Positions 19,236 to 29,623 of a stretch of 64,000 nucleotides of DNA are shown here, piece after piece. The position numbers and the translations under genes are program-made. Positions within the stretch are counted from its first letter, which is position 1. Each line of letters starts with the position of its first letter. The stretch lies in the NCBI GenBank assembly GCA_020047815.1, contig JAIFNG010000016.1:1-64000 (forward strand), in the 5' to 3' direction. The notes beneath the pieces are model-generated. The model had not been told where the DNA came from. It did not search any database and worked only from the letters and a program-made list of their open reading frames with translations. The stretch is from Anaerolinea sp. (GTDB lineage Bacteria > Chloroflexota > Anaerolineae > Anaerolineales > Villigracilaceae).

Positions 19236-19303
19236 CCCCTGTCAAACCCATTCATCTGTGGTTAAAATAGAAACATCAATCAATATGTAAAAGAAGAGAG
19301 CCC

Positions 19304-20701
19304 ATGCTAAAAATCTACAACACCCTCACCCGTAAAACAGAAGAGTTTCAAACCCTCGAACCAAAACTTGTCAAAATGTATGTGTGCGGTGTGACGGTTT
19401 ACAATGACGCGCATGTCGGTCACGCCATGTCAGCACTGGTTTTTGACATCATCCGCCGCTACCTTGAATATCGCGGTTATACCGTCAAACACGTTATGAA
19501 CTATACCGACGTGGATGACAAGATCATCAGTCGTGCCAAACAGTTGGGCGAGGAACCGCTCAAACTTTCAAAGCGATATATACAAGATTACGCCAGGGAC
19601 CTTAAAGCCCTAAACGTACTTCCTGCCACATCCAATCCGCAGGTCAGTACCACCATCCCGCTCATCATTCAATTTATCGAAGGATTGATAGAAAAAGGCC
19701 ATGCCTATGCAGCTTCCAACGGAGATGTGTATTTCAGCGTGACCAGTGATGACGACTATGGCAAGCTTTCAGGTCGCAAACTGGATGATATGCAGGCGGG
19801 CTCACGCATCGAGGTGGGTGAATCCAAAACACACCCGATGGATTTTGCACTCTGGAAAGCTGCCAAGGAAAGCGAGATTTCGTGGGATAGTCCCTGGGGC
19901 AAGGGTCGCCCAGGCTGGCACATCGAATGCTCTGCCATGAATCTTGCCGAACTCGGAGAGCAAATTGATATTCATGGCGGCGGCAACGACCTTATCTTCC
20001 CGCATCACGAAAATGAGATCGCGCAAAGCGAGTGTTACACAGGCAAGAATTTCTCACGCTACTGGGTTCATAACGGCATGCTGCAACTTAGCGGTGAGAA
20101 GATGTCGAAGTCACTAGGCAATATTGTCAGCATCAAGGAATTTTTATCCAAGCGAGAAGCAGATGTGATGCGGATGCTGGTTTTGAACGGAACATATCGC
20201 GCGCCGCTTCTTTTTAATGATGACACACTGGATGCCGCGCAGAAAAATGTCGAGCGGCTCAAATCAGCCCTGCGGCCTGCTTCTGCTTCTGAAAACAGAC
20301 TTAATGCTGAAGAAATCTCAGCGCTCGCATCTGCCAATGAATCTGCCAAGGCCAGTTTCACCGAAGCCATGGACAATGACTTTAACACCGCAGGCGCAAT
20401 TGCCGCTTTGTTCGAGTTTTCCAAATTCATCAACACTGCGCGGGATCACGGCGCAACAGATGAACAACTTAAATCTGCACAAAGCACTTTCCGTGAGCTT
20501 GCTGGCGTGCTTGGACTGAAACTCGAAGAGAAGCAAGGTTCCGGTGACGCAGACGCCTTCATAAATCTACTAATAGAAGTCCGTGCAGAGGTAAGAAAGC
20601 AGAAGTTGTGGGCTTTATCAGACCAAATTCGTGACAAATTAAAGGAACTTAACGTGACCATCGAGGACAGCAAGGATGGGACGAAGTGGCGATATTCTTA
20701 G
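19304..20701 (+). CDS. cysS: Cysteinyl-tRNA synthetase
   Basis: MYVCGVTVYNDAHVGHAMSALVFDIIRRYLEYRGY; GWHIECSAMNLAELGEQIDIHGGGNDLIFPHHENEIAQSE; KMSKSLGN. Confidence 0.97.
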   Translation: MLKIYNTLTRKTEEFQTLEPKLVKMYVCGVTVYNDAHVGHAMSALVFDIIRRYLEYRGYTVKHVMNYTDVDDKIISRAKQLGEEPLKLSKRYIQDYARDLKALNVLPATSNPQVSTTIPLIIQFIEGLIEKGHAYAASNGDVYFSVTSDDDYGKLSGRKLDDMQAGSRIEVGESKTHPMDFALWKAAKESEISWDSPWGKGRPGWHIECSAMNLAELGEQIDIHGGGNDLIFPHHENEIAQSECYTGKNFSRYWVHNGMLQLSGEKMSKSLGNIVSIKEFLSKREADVMRMLVLNGTYRAPLLFNDDTLDAAQKNVERLKSALRPASASENRLNAEEISALASANESAKASFTEAMDNDFNTAGAIAALFEFSKFINTARDHGATDEQLKSAQSTFRELAGVLGLKLEEKQGSGDADAFINLLIEVRAEVRKQKLWALSDQIRDKLKELNVTIEDSKDGTKWRYS

Positions 20702-20726
20702 TTAAACGGGGGTAGTGACCTGTGAT

Positions 20727-20765
20727 TCAGACTTCCAGGATATTGTCCTGGAAGTCTGATTTTAT
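20727..20765 (+). terminator. Intrinsic terminator downstream of cysS
   Basis: 14-bp perfect stem TCAGACTTCCAGGA/TCCTGGAAGTCTGA, 5-nt loop, then TTTTAT. Confidence 0.85.
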
Positions 20766-20981
20766 ATGACAAAAATACCGGTCATAGCAAACCGATCACT
20801 TGGCGCATTTGCATCATGTAACAAATTGATCAATTCATTATCATTCTAATATAAATTGGGGCCTTCGATTACCTCTCCAAATTCTTGGAGTTTCAAAGTC
20901 AGACCATCATACATGGGGTGTATAAAAGATTCTTACCCATGGGTATGGCTTTATCATGAAAAATCCCCTGCCACCTTTCCT

Positions 20982-23900
20982 CTACTGAAAGGTGATCTCC
21001 TCCACACGCCAGCTTTCTTCACCGATCAACTTTTTTAGTTGATCCAACAATCCAGGACAAATGCGGGTGGTATCGTTGGGGAAATCAATCAGGTAGCCTT
21101 TGTTGTTTTCAAAGATTTGAAAACTAAATTTATCGTGCCCATGCTGGGCAGTGAGAAGTCCATGCAAAGTCTTAATGCGGCGCTTATCGCGTTCGTGGTC
21201 ACCTGTGGAGCGCAGGGTAATGGTCAACTGTCGAGGCAGATGATCCTTGTCTTTACTTTCCTTCACCAGCGGAACGTACATGGATTGAATAACCACTTCA
21301 AGCTGTTCCTCGCGTTGTCCTATTGTCGTTTCGATATTTGCAAGCGCAGTGACGGCACGTGTAATCAATGGGGGCGTGACAGGCTCATTCTTTCTGAACT
21401 TCGGCTCAGGCTTGGATGCAATTTCAGCGTCTTCAAATGAAGGCTGCCATTCCACATCCCAACCATCAGGGAAGTTATCAGGCGGGGGCGGCATATCACC
21501 CAAGTCTGCATCTGGAACATCTACAGGCACAACTTCGGAAACCTGAGTTGGGCGAGGCATATTTTCAACACGATCTTCTGTATCCTGCTTTGGCAAACTG
21601 GAAGCCTGGCTTACAGTGACTGTAGGTGGATTCTGCTTCGGCGGCTGATTAGCCTTTCGGACAGAACCAACTGCCGACCTATAATGAAGCGGCTCTGTTT
21701 TTTCGGGCGGTATGGACGGCAGATCATCCACCAACTCATCTACAACTGGTGATGTGACCTTGATCTCCGTCCTGATCTCATCCACAAGGATCTTTGGCGG
21801 CGGATTCGCCATATCCACTTTACCTTCGACAATGATAATCTGCCCGACATTCATTTGCTCACGAAATTTCGCCCATGTCTTGGGAAACATTACAAGTTCG
21901 ATGGTTCCTTGAATATCTTCAATAGTGGCAAAACCCATGGCTTTGCCTGTTTTGGTAGTGTACGGACGGACGACGGTAGTAAGACCCGCGACGCGGACTT
22001 TCTCTTCGTGACTGGCTTCGGACAGTTGACCCGAAAAATAGCTGACGATCTGTGCCAGGACAGCCTGATGTTCATTGAGCGGATGGTCTGTGATGTACAA
22101 GCCAATAAGCTCACGTTCCCAGTTAAGCATTTCACGTTTATCCACATTTTTGACTTCGGGCAGGTGAATTTCCTCAACAATGCCAGTGGATGCGCCAAAT
22201 AGACTCATCTGCCCGGCATCTGCTGCGCGGAAGTGATTGGCGCTGATCGCCACAATGCGGTCGAGGGCAGCAAGCAGAGAAGCGCGGTTCCCAAATTGAT
22301 CGAGTGCGCCAACTTTGATCAGACATTCAAGCGATCGCTTGCCGACAGCGCGCAAATCGACACGGCGGGCAAAGTCGTTAAGATCAGTGAACTTTCCGTC
22401 CTGGGCACCATCAAAGGGTTTACGCGCCTCCATGATTGATTCTACCGCGCCCTGACTGACATTTTTGATCGCGCCCAAGCCGAAGCGAATGGATGGTTTT
22501 CCATCCACATCTTCGATATCGAAATCCCAGTTTGAGGTGTTGACATCTGGCGGGAGGACAGGCACGCCCATATTGCGTGAATCGGCAACATAGAAGGCCA
22601 CCTTTTCGGTGATCCCTGCATTTGCAGAAAGCAGCGCCGCCATATACTCTGCTGGATAAGTGGATTTGAGATATGCGGTTTGAACAGCGATAACCCCGTA
22701 ATCGGCGGCATGAGACTTGTTGAAACCATACCGCGCAAACTCTTCCCAATCCATGTAAATCGCATCAGCAATGGATTGATCCATGCCTTTCTCAACTGCG
22801 CCTTTGACAAATTTGGCGCGATGTTTATCAATGTCTTCTTTTTTCTTTTTGGAAATCGCCTTCCGCAACTCATCTGATTCAGAGGGCGTGTATCCGGCCA
22901 GTTCCACGGCAGCGCGCATCAGTTGTTCCTGATACACCGGAATGCCATAGGTATCCTGGAAGATGGGCTGCATGGCAGGATGGCGATATTCCACTTCCGC
23001 TTCGCCATGCATGCGCGCAATATAATCGGGAATGAACTGCATGGGACCCGGACGATATAATGCGACCATCGCGATAATATTGTCCAAATTCTTGGGTTTC
23101 ATCTGCACAAGCCAGCGCGTCATTCCCCCGCCTTCCACCTGGAAGACTCCAGCCGTTTGTCCACTGCCCATCAATTCAAATGACCTGGGGTCATCAATGG
23201 GAATATTACCCAAATCAAGTTTGACACCGTGACGTTTTTCGATCATGTGGCAGGCACGCGCCATTACAGTCAGAGTAATCAACCCGAGAAAGTCCACTTT
23301 TAACATGCCCAACGAATCAAGAATGCCCATTTCAAACTGGGTCACGGATTTGATGGGGGTTTCTTCCGAGTTTGAGGTGGGACGATGGAGCGGCAAATAA
23401 TCCACAATTGGCTGATCGGAAATAACCACACCCGCCGCATGCGTGCCTGCATTACGGACTGTACCTTCCATACGCGCGGCGATGTCAATAACCTCACGAA
23501 TTTGCGGCTGGGTATCATAGATTTTTTTAAAGTCAGCAACTTCCATTGCATCTTTCATGGTGGTTGCCCGTCCCGAAACAAAAGGTACCAGTTTGGCAAC
23601 CCTGTCAATTTCGGGCAATGGAATTTCCATCACACGCGCAACATCACGCAAGGCGGCTTTTGAGCCCATTGTGCCAAAGGTGATGATCTGTGCGACTTTA
23701 TCTGAGCCGTATTTGTTCGAGCAGTATTGCAGCATTTCAGAACGGCGATCATCACGAAAGTCGAGGTCAATATCAGGCATCGAGACGCGCCCTGGATTCA
23801 GAAAACGTTCAAAAATGAGGGCATGCTCGAGCGGGTCAACCCGCGTAATATCCAACGTGTAGGCAATAATTGAGCCAGCTGCCGAACCGCGCGCGTTGTA

Positions 23901-24962
23901 CCAGATTCCATTTTCACGGGCGAAGCGACACAAATCCCACACAATCAGGAAGTAGGCGTCGAACCCCATGGTGTGAACAACGCTTAATTCATATTCGAGC
24001 CTTTCCTGCACTTTTTGGGAGAAGGCATCATCCTTGAATTTTATTTGCGCCCCTTCCTGACACAACGCACGCAGATAGGTATCTGGCGTGTAACCTTCAG
24101 GAACAGTGAAATCAGGCAGGTGGTAGCCTTTGAATCCCAAATCCACGTTGCAGCGTTCGGCAATCAACAGGGTGTTACTCAATGCGTCGGGAACTTCCGA
24201 GAAGATCTTACTCATCTCCAAAGGCGAGCGTAAATAATACGAATCATCGCTCATCTTCATGCGGTCGGGATCGTTGAGCGTGGAATTGGTCTGGATCGCG
24301 AGCAAAATATCCTGTAAACGCGCATCTTCCTGGTTTATGTAATGCACATCATTAGTGGCAATAAAACGTGCATTGTACCGCGCGCCCAGGCTCAAAAGTT
24401 TTGTATTTAAGTCTGTGATCTCTTTGATATTGTGTTGCTGCAATTCCACAAAGAAGCGGTCTTTGCCAAAAACATCCTGATACCAGTCCCAGCGACGTAC
24501 GGCTTCCTGCGGATTCTCATTTAGCAGTGCGCGTGGAATCTCAGCAGACATGCAACCTGATGTGCAGATCAGGCCCTCCGCATGTGCGGCAAGAAAGTCA
24601 TGGTCAATACGCGGATAATAATAGAAGCCATCCATTTGTGCGGCGGAGGCGATCTTTAATAAGTTGCGATAACCCGTGTCATTTTCCGCCAAAAGGAGCA
24701 AGTGCGAGGAGGTGCGGTCGAGCTTTGAATCCTTGTCCTTCATGCCACGCGCCGCCATATAGGTTTCCAGCCCGATAATCGGCTTGACTCCTTCGGCTTT
24801 AGCCGCTTTGTAAAAATCGATTACCCCAAACATCGTTCCATGATCAGTAATGGCAATCGACTCCATATTCATCTCTTTGACGCGTTTGACCAGCTTCTTA
24901 ATATTCGAGAAGCCGTCAAGTAAAGAGTATTCAGTGTGGACATGAAGGTGGGCGAAAGACAT
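20982..24962 (-). CDS. dnaE: DNA polymerase III subunit alpha
   Basis: PHP domain MSFAHLHVHTEYSLLDGFSNIKKLV; polymerase motifs (NARGSAAGSIIAYTLDITRVDPLEHALIFERFLNPGRVSMPDIDLDF); OB-fold near the C-terminus. Confidence 0.97.
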   Translation of the reverse strand: MSFAHLHVHTEYSLLDGFSNIKKLVKRVKEMNMESIAITDHGTMFGVIDFYKAAKAEGVKPIIGLETYMAARGMKDKDSKLDRTSSHLLLLAENDTGYRNLLKIASAAQMDGFYYYPRIDHDFLAAHAEGLICTSGCMSAEIPRALLNENPQEAVRRWDWYQDVFGKDRFFVELQQHNIKEITDLNTKLLSLGARYNARFIATNDVHYINQEDARLQDILLAIQTNSTLNDPDRMKMSDDSYYLRSPLEMSKIFSEVPDALSNTLLIAERCNVDLGFKGYHLPDFTVPEGYTPDTYLRALCQEGAQIKFKDDAFSQKVQERLEYELSVVHTMGFDAYFLIVWDLCRFARENGIWYNARGSAAGSIIAYTLDITRVDPLEHALIFERFLNPGRVSMPDIDLDFRDDRRSEMLQYCSNKYGSDKVAQIITFGTMGSKAALRDVARVMEIPLPEIDRVAKLVPFVSGRATTMKDAMEVADFKKIYDTQPQIREVIDIAARMEGTVRNAGTHAAGVVISDQPIVDYLPLHRPTSNSEETPIKSVTQFEMGILDSLGMLKVDFLGLITLTVMARACHMIEKRHGVKLDLGNIPIDDPRSFELMGSGQTAGVFQVEGGGMTRWLVQMKPKNLDNIIAMVALYRPGPMQFIPDYIARMHGEAEVEYRHPAMQPIFQDTYGIPVYQEQLMRAAVELAGYTPSESDELRKAISKKKKEDIDKHRAKFVKGAVEKGMDQSIADAIYMDWEEFARYGFNKSHAADYGVIAVQTAYLKSTYPAEYMAALLSANAGITEKVAFYVADSRNMGVPVLPPDVNTSNWDFDIEDVDGKPSIRFGLGAIKNVSQGAVESIMEARKPFDGAQDGKFTDLNDFARRVDLRAVGKRSLECLIKVGALDQFGNRASLLAALDRIVAISANHFRAADAGQMSLFGASTGIVEEIHLPEVKNVDKREMLNWERELIGLYITDHPLNEHQAVLAQIVSYFSGQLSEASHEEKVRVAGLTTVVRPYTTKTGKAMGFATIEDIQGTIELVMFPKTWAKFREQMNVGQIIIVEGKVDMANPPPKILVDEIRTEIKVTSPVVDELVDDLPSIPPEKTEPLHYRSAVGSVRKANQPPKQNPPTVTVSQASSLPKQDTEDRVENMPRPTQVSEVVPVDVPDADLGDMPPPPDNFPDGWDVEWQPSFEDAEIASKPEPKFRKNEPVTPPLITRAVTALANIETTIGQREEQLEVVIQSMYVPLVKESKDKDHLPRQLTITLRSTGDHERDKRRIKTLHGLLTAQHGHDKFSFQIFENNKGYLIDFPNDTTRICPGLLDQLKKLIGEESWRVEEITFQ
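22396..22418 (-). repeat. Short repeat module inside dnaE (minus strand CCCTTTGATGGTGCCCAGGACGG)
   Basis: Reads PFDGAQDG in frame where DnaE homologs have a short EAR..GPF link; resembles the secA module (CCCTT...CAGGAC.GG). Confidence 0.5.
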
Positions 24963-25210
24963 AGTCAGGCAACCTTTAGTCAAGCAATTGAATAGCCAGA
25001 CTTGCGACTATTCGACTGGTGACCATGAGACCGGATTGGATTATAGCACGCATGTTCATTTATGAAGTTTAAAATATCCCTACTTTTATATTCCCATTAA
25101 AGGGATGCCAAGAATTTTTTAGCCACACAGGCGCTGAGAAATATGATTGGAAAATCTCCATACATCCAAGTCTCCCTGGCTGGTCTTGTTACCAGTAATC
25201 ATATCCACTT

Positions 25211-27379
25211 TTATCTCTTTTCGCATAAATAACATAAACGCAAAATTTTCAACTCATCGTAATTTATTGTTCCTCTCATTTTCTCATGCACAGGCTTTAA
25301 CATGTCCGAACCGAGCAAATCGAACGCTTTAAACACTGCCATTTGCTGGTCAGAATTGAGATTCGATAAAGCGATCAGATCCTCCGCTGAACGCAATGGA
25401 TTCCCCCCCATCACATATCTCGCTAGGTGATTCAGAATCGTGTCAGCGGTCACGTCATATTGTTTCATCAAATTCGGAACACTCTCACCAGCATTATAGG
25501 CATCACCCACCGCCATGTACCGCCGTCCCGCATCATCTTTCTCGCGCCTCGGCGTTTTATATTTTTCCTCAATTCGGTTTTCCCTGCAATAGCTTTTGAT
25601 GACCGTCAGAAAATCCACGCCATAACGCTCATACTTCACCCTGCCCATCCCGCTCATATTTAACAATCCTTCTTTTGTCTGCGGGAAATATGCCGCCATC
25701 TGCGCCAGTGTCTTGTCTGAAAAAATGATATATGGTGGCACATTGGATGCATCCGCCAATTCCTTTCGTTTATTCCGCAGAAGAGCGAATAAAGACTTAT
25801 CATATTCAGGTTCTTCACTGGATGTGGATTTGACTCTTGCACCAACCCGTTCACTTTTCTGCGCCACATTGATCTGCCCCCTCATCTGCTCCCGCGATCT
25901 GAGCATATCCAATCCTTTGGCCGTCACCGATAAAACCCGATAGGCAGGCTCCTGATCCAACAAACCACGCTCCACCAATTGACGGGAAATGTGCATCCAC
26001 TGTGACCTGGATAACTCCCTGCCAATACCGTATGTGGATAATTCGTGATGCTTATATTTTTCAACCTTCTCATTCTTTGACCCAAGTAAAATATCCACGA
26101 CGTGGGCTGCACCAAAGCGTTCTCCACTGCGCTTGACACAGGATAAAAACTTTTGCGCGGGGACTGTAATATCTGCCAGGTCAACTTCATCCGCTCCACA
26201 ATTATCACATGCGCCACAGTTTTCGTTGGCAAAGGTCTCACCAAAATAGGAGAGCAGGGATTTGCGTCTGCAAACACTTCCCTCGGCATAGCGAGTCATG
26301 GCTTCCAAGTGTTGGCGGGATGCGCTTCGCTCAGGTTCTTCCTTTTGCTCAATGAAGTATTTGATCTTGTTGGCATCGCTATAACTGTAAAGCAGTAAAC
26401 AATGTGACGGCAACCCATCCCGTCCCGCACGGCCTATCTCTTGATAATAATTTTCGATGCTTTTGGGCAGGTCGAAATGGATCACAAACCGAACATTTGG
26501 CTTATTGATACCCATGCCAAACGCTATCGTCGCCACAATGATCTGCACATCATCGCGGATAAAGTCTTCCTGATTTTGTCTGCGCTCAAAATCCGCCAAA
26601 CCCGCATGATATGGGCGGACAGAGAAGCCCTTATGCGTCAGGGCAGCGGCAAGTTCATCCACCTGACGGCGGGAAAAACAATAGATAATGCCTGATTGGT
26701 CTTGGAAGTTTTCCAGAAAATGCAATGTCTGTTCCAGCGGTTCGCGCTTGGGCAGAACTTCAATAAATAGGTTATCCCTGTTAAAAGAAGACAGAAATTC
26801 GTTTGCATGTGAGATTTTCAAAGTGGACTTGATATCTTCGCGCACACGCGGGGTAGCGGTGGCGGTTAATGCCATGCATACAGCCGAAGGGAATTTTTTA
26901 CGAATATCTGCCAGTTTACGATATTCAGGGCGAAAATCGTGCCCCCACTCCGAGATACAGTGGGCTTCATCAATCGCAAGCAGATCAAATTTCAGCAAGG
27001 AAAGAAGTGAGATAAGCCTTGGGGTAAGCAACGTCTCAGGAGCCACATAAAGCAATTTGGATTGCCCGCTCTTCACCAAGTCCATATTTCTCTGATATTC
27101 ATCTGGTGAAAGTGAACTGTTAAGGAAAACCGCAGGCACACCCAAAGCACTAAGTTGCTCCACCTGATCTTTCATCAAAGCAATTAAAGGGGAGACGACA
27201 ACGGTCAAACCGTCAAACATCAGCGCGGGGACCTGGTAGGTAAGTGATTTCCCGCTGCCTGTTGGCATCACTACGAGTGTATCCCGCCGCGCCTGCACAT
27301 TGGCAATGACCTCACGTTGAAGCGAATTAAAGGTATCATAGCCAAAAGTGGATTTTAGAATGAATTCGGGTGTGGACAT
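25211..27379 (-). CDS. recQ: RecQ-family ATP-dependent DNA helicase
   Basis: VVMPTGSGKSLTYQVPAL; DEAHCISEWGHDFRPEY; QEIGRAGRDGLPSHCLLLYS; Zn-binding CGACDNCG; HRDC domain. Confidence 0.95.
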   Translation of the reverse strand: MSTPEFILKSTFGYDTFNSLQREVIANVQARRDTLVVMPTGSGKSLTYQVPALMFDGLTVVVSPLIALMKDQVEQLSALGVPAVFLNSSLSPDEYQRNMDLVKSGQSKLLYVAPETLLTPRLISLLSLLKFDLLAIDEAHCISEWGHDFRPEYRKLADIRKKFPSAVCMALTATATPRVREDIKSTLKISHANEFLSSFNRDNLFIEVLPKREPLEQTLHFLENFQDQSGIIYCFSRRQVDELAAALTHKGFSVRPYHAGLADFERRQNQEDFIRDDVQIIVATIAFGMGINKPNVRFVIHFDLPKSIENYYQEIGRAGRDGLPSHCLLLYSYSDANKIKYFIEQKEEPERSASRQHLEAMTRYAEGSVCRRKSLLSYFGETFANENCGACDNCGADEVDLADITVPAQKFLSCVKRSGERFGAAHVVDILLGSKNEKVEKYKHHELSTYGIGRELSRSQWMHISRQLVERGLLDQEPAYRVLSVTAKGLDMLRSREQMRGQINVAQKSERVGARVKSTSSEEPEYDKSLFALLRNKRKELADASNVPPYIIFSDKTLAQMAAYFPQTKEGLLNMSGMGRVKYERYGVDFLTVIKSYCRENRIEEKYKTPRREKDDAGRRYMAVGDAYNAGESVPNLMKQYDVTADTILNHLARYVMGGNPLRSAEDLIALSNLNSDQQMAVFKAFDLLGSDMLKPVHEKMRGTINYDELKILRLCYLCEKR

Positions 27380-27677
27380 ATCTATCTAATTATAATGTGA
27401 CTGCATTGGTTTAAAAGGTTGTTGCGAGTAAAATGAATTATCGGCCCTTGCAAAGCTCATTCAGTATTCCAGACAGGCTGGACATATTTACTGACCTTAT
27501 ACCTCACGAGGTCATAAAATTTATTCTCCAGGTGGTTGAAAACAAAAGTGATCAAAGACTCAAAATGCGCTTTGTCAATTGTAAAGGTCTTTGAAAATCA
27601 CGAATTAATCGAACAACACGGGAAGTTGTCCGTTATAATTAGAAAGATTTGACGCCAGCAAACTGACGGAGGAAAAA

Positions 27678-28850
27678 ATGACAGAAAAAATCCTGATTAT
27701 TGACGACGACGTCGACACACTAAGACTTGTTGGATTGATGCTGCAAAGACAAGGTTATGAAATTAGCGCCGCATCAAACGGCTCACAGGGGCTGGCAAAG
27801 GCAATGGAAGAACGCCCGGACCTGATCGTTTTAGATGTGATGATGCCTGACATGGATGGGTACGAAGTTGCTCGCCGCTTGCGTAAAAACCCCACGACAC
27901 AGGCTGTTCCAATTTTGATGTTCACTGCCAAGACTCAGTTGGACGATAAGGTCACGGGTTTTGAAGTGGGAGCCGACGACTACCTTACCAAACCCACGCA
28001 CCCTACTGAATTGCAGGCGCATGTCAAGGCATTGCTTGCACGTTCCTCACAAAAGGAAGAAAAGGATACTGATGGCATTGTCACCGATTCACATGAACAT
28101 CAAGGGTATCTGATCGGGGTGGTCTCTGCGCGCGGAGGACTGGGAGTATCCTCGATCGTCTCCAATTTGGCTGCAGGGATCTATTCTCGTATGCAATCTG
28201 ATGTGATCCTTGCGGAGCTTACACCGGGACATGGCACCATTGGCATGGATTTTGGATATCATAATCCAAAGGGTTTGACCGAAATTCTACAGGGAACTGT
28301 GGCAGAAGTAACACGCGAAAAAGTGGAAGCCTCTCTCTCTCCACACAACTCAGGCTTGAAACTATTGCTTGCTTCAGGAAGTCCGCGTGATGTGACTTTA
28401 ACCTCGCAGGTGCAGAATTATGAAGCGCTTATTACCCGTCTATCCACACTTGCCCGTTTCATTGTTCTGGACATGGGGAATGGACTGCCGTCTTTTGTGC
28501 AAAAGATACTTCCGACGTGTGATGAATGTATCGTTGTCCTCGATGGTATGACAAGCACCATCCAACATACCAAATTATTAATTGAAGACATTGTTGGCCT
28601 GCAAGTTGACCCTGGGAAAATCAGCGTAGTGCTGAATAATCGCATGCGCAGTGAATCTCAAATGCAGTTGTCGCAAGTACAGGAAAAACTTGGGCATTCC
28701 ATTGCCGCCACACTAACACCCGCCCCAGAGGCATTTCAACAGGCGGTGCGTCTGCAAACGCCAGCCGTAATTTGCCAGCCGACCAACATGACGTCTCAAC
28801 AATTCCTTAAGATTGCGGATACCATTATTGAGCGTGAAAAGTCGCAATGA
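27678..28850 (+). CDS. Response-regulator receiver domain fused to a ParA/TadZ (CpaE)-like ATPase domain
   Basis: ILIIDDDVDTLRLVGLML...LIVLDVMMPDMDGYEVARRLR...KPTHPTEL receiver; then YLIGVVSARGGLGVSSIVSNLAAGIYSRMQSDVILAELTPGHGTIGMDFG (deviant P-loop, ParA-like). Confidence 0.88.
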   Translation: MTEKILIIDDDVDTLRLVGLMLQRQGYEISAASNGSQGLAKAMEERPDLIVLDVMMPDMDGYEVARRLRKNPTTQAVPILMFTAKTQLDDKVTGFEVGADDYLTKPTHPTELQAHVKALLARSSQKEEKDTDGIVTDSHEHQGYLIGVVSARGGLGVSSIVSNLAAGIYSRMQSDVILAELTPGHGTIGMDFGYHNPKGLTEILQGTVAEVTREKVEASLSPHNSGLKLLLASGSPRDVTLTSQVQNYEALITRLSTLARFIVLDMGNGLPSFVQKILPTCDECIVVLDGMTSTIQHTKLLIEDIVGLQVDPGKISVVLNNRMRSESQMQLSQVQEKLGHSIAATLTPAPEAFQQAVRLQTPAVICQPTNMTSQQFLKIADTIIEREKSQ

Positions 28851-29623
28851 CCTCCTTCCCCCCCCAGACGCTGTCAGCTATTGATTTTGCCGCGGATCTG
28901 TTTCGCCAGGCAAAACACGCTGTCTCGCTGACGGGGGCGGGGCTTTCAACTTCATCAGGCATACCCGATTTTCGCTCCACAGGAACCGGTTTATGGTCGC
29001 GTGACGAACCGATGGAAGTAGCTTCTCTTAGCACCTTTCGCACTGCACCAGAACGTTTTTTTGACTGGTTTCGGCCACTGGCAAGCCAAATATATAATGC
29101 CCAGCCCAACACGGCGCATCTTTCGCTGGCTAAGCTCGAAAAAGCGGGACGCATACATTCGATCATTACCCAAAATATTGATATGCTCCACCAAAAAGCG
29201 GGGTCGCAAACCGTCATAGAAATGCACGGAACCATGCAAACCTTAACGTGCACCCAGTGTTATCATAAAGTGGAATCTGCACTTTATCTTGATGCATTTG
29301 TCGAAAATGGAAAACCTCCCCGCTGTCCCCAATGCAGCAATATCCTTAAGCCGGATGTAATTCTATTTGGCGAGCAATTACCACAGGCGGCATGGTTCAA
29401 AGCCCAACGGGAAGCGCGCCATTGTGATCTGATGCTGGTTATCGGTTCTTCACTGGAAGTTTTACCGGTGGCAGGGTTGCCCATGCAGGCATTGGATCGT
29501 GGTGCGCATTTGATTATTGTCAACAATGTGCCGACTTACCTGGATGTCCGAGCCGACGTAGTGCTTACTGAAGATGCGGCGGCGGTCATTCCAGCAATTG
29601 TGGAGAAGGTGTTAAATGGCTGA
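28847..29623 (+). CDS. Sir2-family NAD-dependent protein deacylase
   Basis: AVSLTGAGLSTSSGIPDFRSTGTGLW; TQNIDMLHQKAGSQTVIEMHGTM; Zn Cys motifs CTQCYHKV and CPQCSNILKPDVILFGE. Confidence 0.95.
   Translation: MTSFPPQTLSAIDFAADLFRQAKHAVSLTGAGLSTSSGIPDFRSTGTGLWSRDEPMEVASLSTFRTAPERFFDWFRPLASQIYNAQPNTAHLSLAKLEKAGRIHSIITQNIDMLHQKAGSQTVIEMHGTMQTLTCTQCYHKVESALYLDAFVENGKPPRCPQCSNILKPDVILFGEQLPQAAWFKAQREARHCDLMLVIGSSLEVLPVAGLPMQALDRGAHLIIVNNVPTYLDVRADVVLTEDAAAVIPAIVEKVLNG

Noticed and set aside
20803-20981. Possible coding ORF 20856-21038 downstream of cysS
   Set aside because: 60 aa, no RBS, overlaps the dnaE 3' end; composition looks random.
27381-27677. Possible regulatory or small RNA in the recQ-response regulator gap (short GACCT...AGGTC inverted repeat)
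   Set aside because: Pairing is short and not followed by a terminator or conserved motif; no support for an RNA gene.
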